Origin: JBBRDU01 sp038230335
GTDB taxonomy: Bacteria > Verrucomicrobiota > Verrucomicrobiia > Chthoniobacterales > UBA10450
DNA length: 64,000 nt
Assembly (NCBI GenBank): GCA_038230335.1
Contig: JBBRNL010000002.1
Location: forward strand, 1-64,000
Reading direction: 5' to 3'
Of this stretch, positions 34,924 through 44,183 are shown in pieces (positions within the stretch are counted from its first letter, which is position 1; every line of letters starts with the position of its first letter). The translations under genes were made by a program, and so were the position numbers. The notes beneath the pieces were generated by a model. It saw nothing but the letters and a program-made list of their open reading frames with translations, was not told the origin of the DNA and searched no databases.

Positions 34924-35732
34924 TAAAAGTTTAGCTGCAATCCGTCATAGGCGATGTGCGCGTTTGCGGGCAGCTGTGCTTCCACGCTCTGCGGCAGTTC
35001 GTGGCAAACGTGCGTAAAATAAGTGTGCTCGGCCTTGACCCGGGCCGCCACCTCAAGGGCTTGATCTACGCTCAGGTGCGTAGGATGCGGCTTATGCCGC
35101 AACGCGTCGATGATGAGTGTTTTTACGCCCTTGATCTGCGATGAAATTTGCGCCGGCACTGCGCTGCAATCACTCAGGTAGGCAACCAGCTTTTCGTCTT
35201 CTCGAGAAAATAGGTAGCCATTGACGGTCGAGTTGCCATGCGGCACCGGCAGAGGAGTAATCTCCGTCGCGCCAAGGGAAAAAGGACCGATCACAATATG
35301 TGGCTCCGGTTTGAGATATCCCGGGAAAGGGTTCAGCGCTTTGAAAGCGAATTCGAAAACGCGCGAGAGATCTTGCATCGTCTCAGGCGAAGCGTAGACC
35401 GGCATGAAGCCGCGTTCATATCCAAACCGCCGCAAATCGTCGAAACCCATGATGTGATCGGTGTGAGAATGAGTGAAGATGACTGCATCGACCTGCCGGA
35501 TGTTGGCGCGGAGGGCCTGCGTGCGAAAGTCCGTGCCCGTGTCGACCACGAATGAACATTCCGGTGTCTGGACATAAATCGAAGATCGAAAACGCGTATC
35601 CCGCGGGTCGGTCGAATGGCACACTTCGCAGTCGCATCCAATCATGGGCACGCCCTGAGAAGTTCCAGTGCCCAGGAACGTCAGGAGCAGTTGAGAGTTG
35701 AAAGTTGAGTCTTGAGGGGTTGAAATCTTCAA
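34923..35732 (-). CDS. MBL-fold metallohydrolase, PhnP-like
   Basis: A 269-residue metallo-beta-lactamase-fold phosphodiesterase. The fold begins at LTFLGTGTSQGVPMIGCDCE with three cysteines (CDCEVC, residues 33-38) that in PhnP bind a structural zinc. The active-site motif THSHTDHIMGFDDLR gives His88, His90, Asp92 and His93; further ligands are PVPHGNS, YLSDCS and the final YFTHVCHE. PhnP cleaves cyclic phosphates; whether this member does is unknown. The first 15 residues are encoded by part of an inverted repeat (35690-35771), so the annotated start may be a late extension. Confidence 0.88.
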   Translation of the reverse strand: MKISTPQDSTFNSQLLLTFLGTGTSQGVPMIGCDCEVCHSTDPRDTRFRSSIYVQTPECSFVVDTGTDFRTQALRANIRQVDAVIFTHSHTDHIMGFDDLRRFGYERGFMPVYASPETMQDLSRVFEFAFKALNPFPGYLKPEPHIVIGPFSLGATEITPLPVPHGNSTVNGYLFSREDEKLVAYLSDCSAVPAQISSQIKGVKTLIIDALRHKPHPTHLSVDQALEVAARVKAEHTYFTHVCHELPQSVEAQLPANAHIAYDGLQLNF

Positions 35733-35771
35733 AAGCGCGGCACTCTCAACTCTCCACCTGCAACTCTCAAC
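35690..35771. repeat. Inverted repeat between divergent phnP-like and recN genes
   Basis: GTTGAGAGTTGAAAGTTGAG on the left (35690-35709) is mirrored by CTCTCAACTCTCCACC and GCAACTCTCAAC on the right (to 35771). The left arm lies in the 5' coding part of the MBL-fold gene, the right arm just before recN. The unit resembles GTTGAGAGTTGA-type simple repeats and could fold into a long hairpin in either transcript. Confidence 0.7.
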
Positions 35772-35777
35772 CTTTCC

Positions 35778-37445
35778 ATGAGCGCCGTTCTTAATCTTCT
35801 CCGAATTAGAAACCTGGCTCTGGTCGAAGAGTTACAGTGGGAAATCGGGCCCGGCTTCATCGCTGTGACGGGTGAAACCGGCGCCGGTAAATCAATTATC
35901 ATCGGGGCTTTACAACTGTTACTAGGCGAGCGCGCCGATAAATCTTTGATCCGGACGGGCGCCGACACCTGTACGGTCGAAGCAGTTTTCACCGGTCCGG
36001 AGCTGCAAAAGCTGAATGGGCAATTCGGCGAAGCTGGCATCGAGCCTTGCTCCGGTGAGGTCATTATCAAGCGTTCCCTCACCGCGGGTGGCGCGAATCG
36101 CCAGTTTATCAACGGTTCGCCTACGACGCTCGCTGTCTTGAAACAGCTGGGAGACGAATTCGTCGACCTGCATGGCCCGCACGATCACCAGTCTTTGCTT
36201 TCCGCAGAAAAACAACTTGGCCTGCTGGACAGCTTCGCGCGGGCCAGTGATTCTCTGGCCGATTACAGAAAGATCTTCGCACAATTGCAGTCGCTCTTGT
36301 CCGAGCACGCTGCCTTGAACACAGCGGAAGCCGCGCGGGAGCAGGAACTCGATTTGTTGCGCCATCAGGTCCATGAGATCACGTCGGCGAATCTCCGCGC
36401 GGAAGAGGAGGCTGACATCGAAGGTCGCTACAAGCTGGCCAGCAACAGCAAGCGGCTGATCGAACTTGCCTCCGCCGTATCGCAGCGTCTCGTCGAAGCT
36501 GACGATTCTGTCCTCTCGCAGCTGGCTGAGACGCAACGACTCCTGCGGGAGTTGGAAAAGATCGACGCCTCCATATCGCAATTTTCCGGCGGTCACGAAA
36601 CCGCCGTCGTGGAGCTTTCCGAAATTGCGCGAGCTTTATCGAATTACGCAGAGAAGCTGGATCTTGATCCGGCGCAACTCGCCTCGTTGGAACAGAGGGT
36701 CTCACTTTTTGAGACGCTGAAACGCAAGTACGGCAAGTCCATCGCCGACGTGGTGGAATTTGGAAACCGGGCGGCCGAGCGGATGCGCAAGATCCAAGGT
36801 CGTGACGCGGAATTGGAAAGACTGGCGGGCGAGATTGAAAAGACACGGGCAAATCTGAGTCGAAGCGGAGAAACGCTGGGCCGGCTGCGCGCCAAGGCAG
36901 CGCCGAAACTTTCCGCGGAAGTGCGGCGCAACCTGCGCGATCTCGGGTTCCGCCAGTCCGAGTTTGAGGCGACCTTAATGCCGTTGAACGAGCCGCGCCT
37001 GAGCGGTTTCGAGTCGGTGGAGTTGCTTTTCTCGCCCAATCCCGGTGAACCTTTGAAACCCCTCCGCGCCATTGCGTCGAGCGGTGAGATTTCGCGATTA
37101 ATGCTGGCGATCAAGTCCGCTCTCGCTACGCATGACTCCATTCCTCTTCTTATTTTCGATGAGATCGACGCCAATGTCGGAGGCGAGATTGCCCACGCCG
37201 TAGGGGCCAAGATGCGCAGCCTGGCCGGAGAGCATCAGGTTATCTGCATCACGCATTTGCCGCAGGTGGCGGCAGCCGCTTCGTCCCATTTTGTCGTGAC
37301 CAAGGAAGTGGCCGGAGGACGAACCCATTCGCAATTACGTGAAGTGAAGGGAAAAGCGCGCCGGGAAGAAATCGCACGCATGCTCGGAGGCAAATCAGAA
37401 TCAGCCCTCAAGCTCGCGGCAACCTTGCTACAAGGCGTGATTTGA
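35778..37445 (+). CDS. recN: DNA repair protein RecN
   Basis: A 555-residue SMC-like ATPase that acts at DNA double-strand breaks. The N-terminal half has LLRIRNLALVEELQWEIG and Walker A GETGAGKSIIIGAL (about 35-48). A long coiled coil (about 150-370) follows. The C-terminal half has the ABC signature ASSGEISRLMLAIKSAL and Walker B PLLIFDEIDANVGGEIA, then ICITHLPQVAAAASSHF. Length and order fit RecN. Its 5' region contains a hairpin-forming repeat. No LexA box was recognised by eye. Confidence 0.97.
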   Translation: MSAVLNLLRIRNLALVEELQWEIGPGFIAVTGETGAGKSIIIGALQLLLGERADKSLIRTGADTCTVEAVFTGPELQKLNGQFGEAGIEPCSGEVIIKRSLTAGGANRQFINGSPTTLAVLKQLGDEFVDLHGPHDHQSLLSAEKQLGLLDSFARASDSLADYRKIFAQLQSLLSEHAALNTAEAAREQELDLLRHQVHEITSANLRAEEEADIEGRYKLASNSKRLIELASAVSQRLVEADDSVLSQLAETQRLLRELEKIDASISQFSGGHETAVVELSEIARALSNYAEKLDLDPAQLASLEQRVSLFETLKRKYGKSIADVVEFGNRAAERMRKIQGRDAELERLAGEIEKTRANLSRSGETLGRLRAKAAPKLSAEVRRNLRDLGFRQSEFEATLMPLNEPRLSGFESVELLFSPNPGEPLKPLRAIASSGEISRLMLAIKSALATHDSIPLLIFDEIDANVGGEIAHAVGAKMRSLAGEHQVICITHLPQVAAAASSHFVVTKEVAGGRTHSQLREVKGKARREEIARMLGGKSESALKLAATLLQGVI

Positions 37446-37557
37446 GCCTTCGAGCTTGAGGTCAGCATCGCCCTCGTCCCGATATTTTTCAGGGGCCCAG
37501 CTGGTGAGTTCCGCGATACGTTTTGCCCGCTCGCGCGGCGGCTGATATAGAGTCCCA

Positions 37558-38910
37558 GTGCTGAATTATATTTGGCTGGCGCTCGTCCTATGCGCTGTCG
37601 CGATCGGCGGCTGGACGAATCGCTTAAAGGAAGTGACGGATGGTGCATTTGATGGTGCCAAAACCGCCGTCACGATTGCTCTTGGCTTGATCGGAATCAT
37701 GGCGCTCTGGCTCGGGGTTATGCGTCTGGCGGAGCGCGCCGGCCTCGTGCAGCGTATCGCCCGTGGTTTGAGGCCTGTCATGCGGCGTCTCTTTCCCGAT
37801 GTGCCTGCCGAACATCCCGCCATGGGCGCGATGTTGATGAATATGGCGGCCAATATGCTCGGGCTGGGGAATGCCGCCACGCCGCTTGGACTGCGGGCCA
37901 TGCGGGACCTTGAAACGCTGAATCCGCGGCCCGGCATCGCGACGAATGCAATGTGCACTTTCCTGGCCGTGAACACGGCGTCGGTCCAACTCATCCCGAC
38001 CACCGCGATTGCCATTCTGGCCGCGTCCGGTTCCAAACGCCCCACCGCCATCGTCGGCACGGCACTGATGGCGACGCTCTGTGCCGCCACCGTCGCGATC
38101 ATTTCTGTAAAGCTCCTGCAAAAATTGCCGATGTTCCGGCTGGAGCCGATCCGGGATCATAATAGAGAAGATTTAAATCCCGATTCGCCCGCCTCTACCG
38201 TCAACGATTCGAACACCGACGAGAATGGGTTGAGTCCGAGCTTTCGCGCGCGCATGCCGTGGTGGGGAACGCTGTCGCTCGTAGCGCTCGTGGTCTTTTT
38301 CGTATTTCTCTTTTTACGCATGGTTTTCCCGCCCTGGTTCGGTTTCGACATGTCGGCCGACGCGGCCGCGCAAAACGGATTCGTTCGCGCGGTCAACGCC
38401 TTGTCGCTTTTAGCCATTCCTTTTCTCCTCAGCTTTTTTCCCGTCTATGCAGCGGGCCGCGGCATCAAGGTTTATGACGAGTTTGTCGAAGGCGCGAAGG
38501 AAGGCTTCGGCGTAATCCTTCGGATTATTCCGTTCCTCGTCACGATGCTGGTCGCGATCAGTATGTTCAAGGGGGCGGGGGGCATCGAACTGTTACAAAG
38601 CGCGCTCCAGCCGATCCTGCAGCCACTCCATTTTCCTCCGGACCTGTTGCCTCTCTCGCTGATGCGTCCGCTCAGCGGTAGCGGCACCCTCGCGCTTCTG
38701 ACCGATATTGTGCATCGGCTCGGCCCGGAAAGTATCGTCAGTCTGACGGCGGCGACGATTTACGGCAGCACGGAAACTACCTTTTACGTGGCGGCTGTGT
38801 ATTTTGGATCGGTCGGGGTAAAACAGACCCGGCACGCCATTCCGGCCGGCTTATTAGCTGACCTGACAGGAGTTATAGCCTCGGTCATTATTTGCCGGGC
38901 CGTCCTTTAG
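37558..38910 (+). CDS. SpmA-SpmB fusion, nucleoside-recognition (Gate) membrane protein
   Basis: A 450-residue polytopic membrane protein with GTG start, joining the two spore-maturation proteins of Bacillus. The SpmA half (about 1-200) has LGIMALWLG-type helices (LIGIMALWLGVMRLAERAGL), NMAANMLGLGNAATPLGLRA and FLAVNTASVQLIP. The SpmB half (about 235-450) has GAKEGFGVILRIIPFLVTML, LMRPLSGSGTLALLTDIV and AATIYGSTETTFYVAAVYFG. Many non-sporulating bacteria carry these, fused or not; they are thought to be transport gates, substrate unknown. A strong terminator follows. Confidence 0.93.
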   Translation: MLNYIWLALVLCAVAIGGWTNRLKEVTDGAFDGAKTAVTIALGLIGIMALWLGVMRLAERAGLVQRIARGLRPVMRRLFPDVPAEHPAMGAMLMNMAANMLGLGNAATPLGLRAMRDLETLNPRPGIATNAMCTFLAVNTASVQLIPTTAIAILAASGSKRPTAIVGTALMATLCAATVAIISVKLLQKLPMFRLEPIRDHNREDLNPDSPASTVNDSNTDENGLSPSFRARMPWWGTLSLVALVVFFVFLFLRMVFPPWFGFDMSADAAAQNGFVRAVNALSLLAIPFLLSFFPVYAAGRGIKVYDEFVEGAKEGFGVILRIIPFLVTMLVAISMFKGAGGIELLQSALQPILQPLHFPPDLLPLSLMRPLSGSGTLALLTDIVHRLGPESIVSLTAATIYGSTETTFYVAAVYFGSVGVKQTRHAIPAGLLADLTGVIASVIICRAVL

Positions 38911-38930
38911 GTGGTAAGTCACGGGTCGGC

Positions 38931-38962
38931 CATTTCGGGCCTCGCCGAAATGCTGACTTTTT
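38931..38962 (+). terminator. Intrinsic terminator after the SpmA-SpmB gene
   Basis: A perfect 8-bp stem, CATTTCGG/CCGAAATG, with a 6-nt loop spans 38931-38952 and is followed after five bases by five T. It lies 20 bp after the stop. Confidence 0.75.
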
Positions 38963-39007
38963 CCTCGCCAGCGAGGGAACCCATTTTTTATCGTCCAATC
39001 CTTGTAA

Positions 39008-40189
39008 ATGATTCAACGCGACTATCTCATCATAGGCAGCGGTATTGGCGGAGCCAGTGTTTGCGAAGGCATTCGGAAGTACGATAAGAGGGGTTCGATT
39101 ACCCTGATTGGCGCGGAGGCTTTTCATCCATACAAGCGCTGGCTGCTTTCGAAATCTTTCATGCGCGATAAGACGCCGCAGGTGAAGAAGCTAACGGAGT
39201 TCGATGAACGCTGGTACGATTCGCACAAGATCGAGACGCGGCTGGGGACGGTGGTCACGCAGTTTAATCTCGACCGACGAGTTGCCGTCTTGGGGAACGG
39301 CGAGAGCATCGAGTTTAACAAAGCTTGTCTGGCCATGGGGAGTCGCCCCTTGCGTCCGCCCGTCGCCGGCGTTGGATTAGGGAACGTCATTTATTTGCGC
39401 ACCATTCGCGACGCACTGGCTCTGCGCGAAATGGGTACCTTGGAGAAAACGGTCATGGTGGTGGGGGGTGGCCTGCTCGCTTGTGAGACCGCCGCGAGCC
39501 TGCGCATGATGAAGCTAAAGGTAAGCATCATGCATCGGAATACGTATCTGCTGAATCGATACGTCGACCCAGAACTCGGGACCTGGCTAACGGAATACTT
39601 CGTCAAGCACGGGGTGACCATGTTGATGGGTGAAAGCCTGAATGGTTTTGAAGGCAAGACCGTGTTGCGAAATATCCAGACAAAGAGCGGCAACCGCGTT
39701 CAGGCGGGGCTGGCCGTCGTGGCCTGTGGGGCGGAGCCGAACCTTGATCTGGTGCGAAACACGCCGCTCTCGGGTCCACACGGATCCCCCGTGACGGAGT
39801 ATCTCGAGACGGAAGAAAAAGGCATCTACGCCATCGGCGACCTGGCCTTCTATCCCGACCGCGTGATGGGTGGAGTGCGGCGCCAAACACATTGGGAGAA
39901 CGCGCGCGAGCAGGGCTTGGTCGCGGGTGCCAATATGACGGGCAAGAAGCGTATTAAATACGAGCAGATTCCTTATTTCTGGACAGAGATGTTCGATTTA
40001 CGCATGGACTTTGTGGGCGACTTCAGCATGCAACCGAACCGGGTTGAGACGAAGGGGACGCACGCCAAGAAGAAATTTACGAGCCGCTACTATCAAGGCG
40101 AACGTCTTCGCGCCATTCTGCTCTGTAATCAGACTCAGAAAGAGGTCGACTCGGCGAAAAACGAATTGCGTCACGCCTTGGGAAAGTAG
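39008..40189 (+). CDS. FAD-dependent NAD(P)H oxidoreductase (ferredoxin/rubredoxin reductase type)
   Basis: A 393-residue two-dinucleotide-binding flavoprotein. FAD loop YLIIGSGIGGASVCEGI at the N-terminus, NAD(P) loop VMVVGGGLLACETAASL mid-protein, and the second FAD motif GIYAIGDLAFYPDRVMGG near residue 280. PYKRWLLSKSF is a variant of the RPPLSK motif of ferredoxin reductases and AIFM3-like proteins. No ferredoxin gene is adjacent, so the electron acceptor is unknown. Confidence 0.9.
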   Translation: MIQRDYLIIGSGIGGASVCEGIRKYDKRGSITLIGAEAFHPYKRWLLSKSFMRDKTPQVKKLTEFDERWYDSHKIETRLGTVVTQFNLDRRVAVLGNGESIEFNKACLAMGSRPLRPPVAGVGLGNVIYLRTIRDALALREMGTLEKTVMVVGGGLLACETAASLRMMKLKVSIMHRNTYLLNRYVDPELGTWLTEYFVKHGVTMLMGESLNGFEGKTVLRNIQTKSGNRVQAGLAVVACGAEPNLDLVRNTPLSGPHGSPVTEYLETEEKGIYAIGDLAFYPDRVMGGVRRQTHWENAREQGLVAGANMTGKKRIKYEQIPYFWTEMFDLRMDFVGDFSMQPNRVETKGTHAKKKFTSRYYQGERLRAILLCNQTQKEVDSAKNELRHALGK

Positions 40190-40212
40190 GGCGCCGCCGC
40201 GCCGACCGAAAT

Positions 40213-40737
40213 CTACTCGCGCTTCGCTCGCTCAATTCGAGCGGGCAAATCGAGTGACGGATTTTCTACCCGCACCAGCTTCCAATCCCACGGCTTGCTC
40301 GAGACGCAGCGCCATTCTAGGGTGAACGGAGTCGTGAGAGGATTGACCCTGTCTTTCACCAGGGCGGCCAATTCATTGTCGTCGCCCTCGATCGTGATTT
40401 TCGCCCGCCAACTGGCCTGGCCGTTCCCAGCCTGCACGATGGCATAACCCGGAACAATTTGCAGGCTGCGGAAGTAACGGAAAACCTCGCGCGATCTTTG
40501 CGCGACCAATGCGTGATCCTGGCCCCATTGATCGTGGTAATCGTCCGCTAAAAAACTGTCGAACTTCGACCAATTCCTGCTTTCCATGGCTCTGAACAAA
40601 TGATCGGAATGCAGCCTGACCTGGTGTTCCGCGCCCCAGAGCCACATCAGGTAAATGCCGAGCGCCAGGGCCAGCCCGGCGCCGGCGTAGAACCCATCTC
40701 GAAACCAATCCCGCATTGATAAATGTAATGCTTCCAT
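40213..40737 (-). CDS. Membrane-anchored NTF2/SnoaL-like protein
   Basis: 174 residues: one N-terminal transmembrane helix (FYAGAGLALALGIYLMWLW) and an external domain with RAMESRNWSKFDSFLADDYH, a pattern common at the start of NTF2-like (SnoaL) cones. A row of beta strands follows (ASWRAKITIEGDD, FTLEWRCVSSKPWDWKLVRV). No catalytic residues can be assigned. It converges with the flavoprotein gene. Confidence 0.75.
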   Translation of the reverse strand: MEALHLSMRDWFRDGFYAGAGLALALGIYLMWLWGAEHQVRLHSDHLFRAMESRNWSKFDSFLADDYHDQWGQDHALVAQRSREVFRYFRSLQIVPGYAIVQAGNGQASWRAKITIEGDDNELAALVKDRVNPLTTPFTLEWRCVSSKPWDWKLVRVENPSLDLPARIERAKRE

Positions 40738-41013
40738 CGGTCCCGTCAGCGATCGATTTTCGGCGCAGGAAAGCGGCAGTGAAGCGTTGGGGGGGGGCCG
40801 GGGGAAGAAGACGGCTTTTACGGATGGTTAAATTTCACTCCGCCTCCCGTTTCTCCCAGCATTATGTGTCTCCTCTGGCACGGCATGAAGCGTGCTGATT
40901 TCATAAAACCTTTTGTTTATGTCGATTATTGAAATCTTCGCCGCCGCTTCGCTGCTCTCACGGCCCGTCTGGTTCGCCTGTATGGTTGATTAAGACCCAG
41001 CTAACGCACACCT

Positions 41014-41844
41014 ATGTTTGACCACGAGGATTTGAAGTGGATCGCCACCACTTCGACCGACTTAAACTCGATTCTGCAACAGATCTCGCGTTACTCAGAT
41101 CTGGCGCGCCGCCATAAGGGCGAGCATAACTACATCGATCTTCTCGGGGAGCGCGTCGATTTGGCGACGAAAACCGCTCAGGCATTATTTGATCGGGTCA
41201 CGTCGCGAATCCTGGAGAATACAACGGCCACCCATGTGACGCCTCCGGCCCCGCCGCACAGCCCATTTACGGTGCTGCCACCACCCTTACGCCATGGCCC
41301 AGGGACAGCGGTCACCACTCGAACAGGGCCCAGAATGCAGGAAGCGATTTCCAAGCTGACCGCGGCCGTGGCCAAGGCCACCAGCGCCGCTACACCGAGC
41401 GCGGTGGTGGCGAACGCGCCCATTCCATCCGACATTAAGGTGAAAAACGAAAAGGGGAATCGCGAGCTCCTCCTTCTCATTGAAGATGAGGCCGAAGTGG
41501 CGGAATTAGCAGCCCAAATGCTGGCCGTCGAAGGTTATAAGGTCATCGTGGTGCACGATGGATTTGAAGCGCTCAAGATTTACGAGCGCATCGGCAAACA
41601 GATTGCCCTCGTTATTCTGGACTTTTTTCTCCCCATCATGGATGGCGACGCCGTCTTCGACGAACTGCGGTCATTGAATCCGAACATCAACGTGGTGTTG
41701 AGCAGCGGTTTCGCCGAACAAAGCAAGATCAGCTCCATGTTGTCACAAGGCTTGCGCGGCTTTATTCCCAAGCCCTACACGAGCGAGAAGCTCCTCGTGC
41801 AGGTTCGCTCAACCCTGGACGCCGGTCGTCAACCTTCGCCGTAA
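41014..41844 (+). CDS. Response regulator with C-terminal receiver domain
   Basis: 276 residues. The C-terminal 125 residues are a CheY-like receiver: acidic pair Glu157/Asp158 in LLLIEDEAEV, phospho-acceptor Asp203 in VILDFFLPIMDG, the conserved Ser in VVLSSGF and Lys in FIPKPYTSEKLL. The N-terminal 70 residues (DLNSILQQISRYSDLARRHK) resemble the dimerisation helix of a histidine kinase but lack a recognisable phospho-His motif. A Pro/Thr/Ala-rich linker joins the two. The kinase must lie elsewhere. It stands just ahead of two PilT genes (76 bp), so a role in controlling pilus retraction is likely. Confidence 0.88.
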   Translation: MFDHEDLKWIATTSTDLNSILQQISRYSDLARRHKGEHNYIDLLGERVDLATKTAQALFDRVTSRILENTTATHVTPPAPPHSPFTVLPPPLRHGPGTAVTTRTGPRMQEAISKLTAAVAKATSAATPSAVVANAPIPSDIKVKNEKGNRELLLLIEDEAEVAELAAQMLAVEGYKVIVVHDGFEALKIYERIGKQIALVILDFFLPIMDGDAVFDELRSLNPNINVVLSSGFAEQSKISSMLSQGLRGFIPKPYTSEKLLVQVRSTLDAGRQPSP

Positions 41845-41920
41845 ATTGCCGGCCCGTAGCGACCGCGCCTGAATAGCGCTCGTCTGGCATCGATTTAGCT
41901 CACAGAGACAGGGAGACCCC

Positions 41921-43003
41921 ATGGCGCGGATTGACGCTTTTTTTAAACTAATGTCGGAGCAGAAGGCCTCCGACCTTCACCTGTCGACCAATAACCCGCC
42001 CATGTTGCGGATCAATGGCGACTTGGTCCGTGTCGATTTTCCTCCGCTCAAGAACGACGAACTGAAAGCGATGGTTTACGAGATCGCGCCGGAGGGAAAG
42101 ATTAAGACGTTCGAAGAAACATCTGACGTCGACTTCGGTTATGAAGTTCCCGGGGTCGCTCGCTATCGCGCGAATTTCTTTCAGCAAAAATACGGCATCT
42201 CCGCCGTCTTCCGTTTGATTCCGTCCACGGTGGCGACGGTGGAAGAACTCGGCTTGCCCGCCGTCCTGAAGAAGTTTCCCATGTTAAAAAAAGGACTGGT
42301 GCTCGTGACCGGTCCGACCGGCTCAGGCAAATCAACCACCCTGGCCGCCATGATGGATTACGCCAACCTGCAACGGCAGGACCACATCATCACCGTGGAA
42401 GACCCGATTGAATTCGTGCATCGCAGTCAAAATTGTCTCGTGCAGCACCGCGAAGTTGGGGTGCATACCCGCTCTTTTGCGGCGGCGCTACGCGGTGCTC
42501 TGCGTGAAGATCCTGATATCCTGCTCGTGGGCGAGCTGCGCGATCTCGAAACGATCGAACTGGCTCTTACTGCCGCAGCCACCGGTCACCTCGTCTTCGG
42601 GACTCTGCATACTTCGAGCGCATCGAAGGCAGTCGACCGGGTCATCGATGTCTTCCCGAGTCATCAACAAAATCAGATCCGCGCTACCCTGGCGGAATCG
42701 CTCAAGGGTGTGATCGCGCAAAACCTCTTCAAGCGCATCGATAAACCGGGCCGCGTGGCCGCCCTCGAAATCCTGGTCGTCGATGTTGCCATCGCCAATC
42801 TTGTGCGCGAAGCCAAGACGCACCAAATCCCAGGCATGATTCAGGTCGGCAAGAAAAAGGGCAATCAACCGCTCGACGACGCCATTATGGAACACCTGCG
42901 CAGCCAACGGATCAGTCCAGAGGAAGCGTACGACAAGGCTTTGGATAAAAAGAAGTTTCGCCAATTTTTGAAAGAACCGCCTACCGACATGACGGACGAA
43001 TAG
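41921..43003 (+). CDS. pilT: Type IV pilus retraction ATPase PilT
   Basis: A 360-residue hexameric ATPase that powers pilus disassembly. The N-terminal PAS-like domain begins MSEQKASDLHLSTNNPPMLR; Walker A GPTGSGKSTT is at 131-140; the Asp box is TVEDPIEFVH, Walker B ILLVGELRD, and the His box TGHLVFGTLHT. The C-terminal helix region SLKGVIAQNLFKRI is in place of the AIRNLIRE region. Length matches PilT (about 345-370). The second family member starts 5 bp after its stop. Confidence 0.95.
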   Translation: MARIDAFFKLMSEQKASDLHLSTNNPPMLRINGDLVRVDFPPLKNDELKAMVYEIAPEGKIKTFEETSDVDFGYEVPGVARYRANFFQQKYGISAVFRLIPSTVATVEELGLPAVLKKFPMLKKGLVLVTGPTGSGKSTTLAAMMDYANLQRQDHIITVEDPIEFVHRSQNCLVQHREVGVHTRSFAAALRGALREDPDILLVGELRDLETIELALTAAATGHLVFGTLHTSSASKAVDRVIDVFPSHQQNQIRATLAESLKGVIAQNLFKRIDKPGRVAALEILVVDVAIANLVREAKTHQIPGMIQVGKKKGNQPLDDAIMEHLRSQRISPEEAYDKALDKKKFRQFLKEPPTDMTDE

Positions 43004-43008
43004 CCAGG

Positions 43009-44175
43009 ATGAGAACTCAAGACTTAGACAGAATCCTTTCCGCCATGCTCAAGACGTATGACGGCATCTCCGATCTCAATTTCTCGGTGGGTCACCCTCT
43101 ACAGGTGGAAGATTTCGGTGAGCTCAAGCCGGTCTTCGTTGACCCGCCCATCGAAGCTTTAACGCCTTATCAGACTGAGCAGATCGCCCTCACAATTATG
43201 CAAGGCAATCGCCGCCTGATTTATGACTATCTGACGACCGGGTCGTGTGATTGCAGTTATTCGCTCCACGATGAAGCCCGGTTTCGCGTTAGTGTTTTCC
43301 GCCAGCAGGGAAGGTTTTCAGTCGTGCTGCGTAAGTTGGAAGCACACGTTCCGACCGTCGAATCTTTGCAGCTGCCCCCGATCTTTCGCGAAGTGGCCAA
43401 AGAAAAAACCGGTCTTGTTCTGGTCACGGGAGCGACCGGTTGTGGCAAGACGACGACGCTGGCTGCAATCCTTAATGAGATCAACGAGACCCAACCGGTC
43501 CATGTCATCACGCTCGAAGATCCAATCGAATTCGTTCATCCGAAACTAAAGTCGACCTTCAATCAGCGTGAACTCGGTCACGATTTTAACAATTATCCGA
43601 ACGGCCTTCGCGCCGCTCTTCGTCAGGCGCCCAAAGTCATCCTGGTCGGTGAAATGCGCGATCGCGCCACGGTCGAGGTTGCGCTCATGGCGGCTGAGAC
43701 TGGTCACCTCGTTCTGAGCACGCTTCACACAGTCGACGCAGGGCAATCGATCAACCGTATTCTCGGGCTTTTCTCGCTCGGCGAAGAGAAGCAACTGCGC
43801 ATTCGGCTCTCCGATTCCTTGCGCTACATCATCAGCCAGCGTCTGGCCCCGCGCGTGACGGGCGGCCGCCAATTATTGACCGAGATTCTCGGCCACAATC
43901 TGCGCACGCGTGAGACCGTCGCGCTGGGGGAAGGCGAGCATCGCAGCTTTTACGAAATCATTGAGGCGAGTTCGCCCTTCGGCTGGATGACCTTCGACCA
44001 GTCGATCCTGAATGCTTACGAGAGTGGTCTCATAACGGAGGAGACCGCGAAACTTTACGCTTCGAGGAAAGGGCGGGTCACTCGCGGCGTAGATCTTATC
44101 CAAAAGGCGCGCGGTATCGATACAGAGCTTGATTCCGGCTTGCGCCTTGATCTTCCGGCCAACGCATTTCACTAG
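43009..44175 (+). CDS. Second PilT/PilU-type ATPase
   Basis: A 388-residue paralogue: Walker A GATGCGKTTT at 141-150 (Cys replaces the usual Ser), ITLEDPIEFVHPKL, VILVGEMRDRATVEVALMAA and TGHLVLSTLHTVDAG. It differs from its neighbour by an N-terminal start LNFSVGHPLQVEDFGELKPV and by a longer C-terminus. PilU proteins work only with PilT in pilus retraction under load; this could be that partner or a specialised retraction ATPase. Spacing (5 bp upstream, 8 bp downstream) implies one operon with the neighbours. Confidence 0.93.
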   Translation: MRTQDLDRILSAMLKTYDGISDLNFSVGHPLQVEDFGELKPVFVDPPIEALTPYQTEQIALTIMQGNRRLIYDYLTTGSCDCSYSLHDEARFRVSVFRQQGRFSVVLRKLEAHVPTVESLQLPPIFREVAKEKTGLVLVTGATGCGKTTTLAAILNEINETQPVHVITLEDPIEFVHPKLKSTFNQRELGHDFNNYPNGLRAALRQAPKVILVGEMRDRATVEVALMAAETGHLVLSTLHTVDAGQSINRILGLFSLGEEKQLRIRLSDSLRYIISQRLAPRVTGGRQLLTEILGHNLRTRETVALGEGEHRSFYEIIEASSPFGWMTFDQSILNAYESGLITEETAKLYASRKGRVTRGVDLIQKARGIDTELDSGLRLDLPANAFH

Positions 44176-44183
44176 GAGAAATC

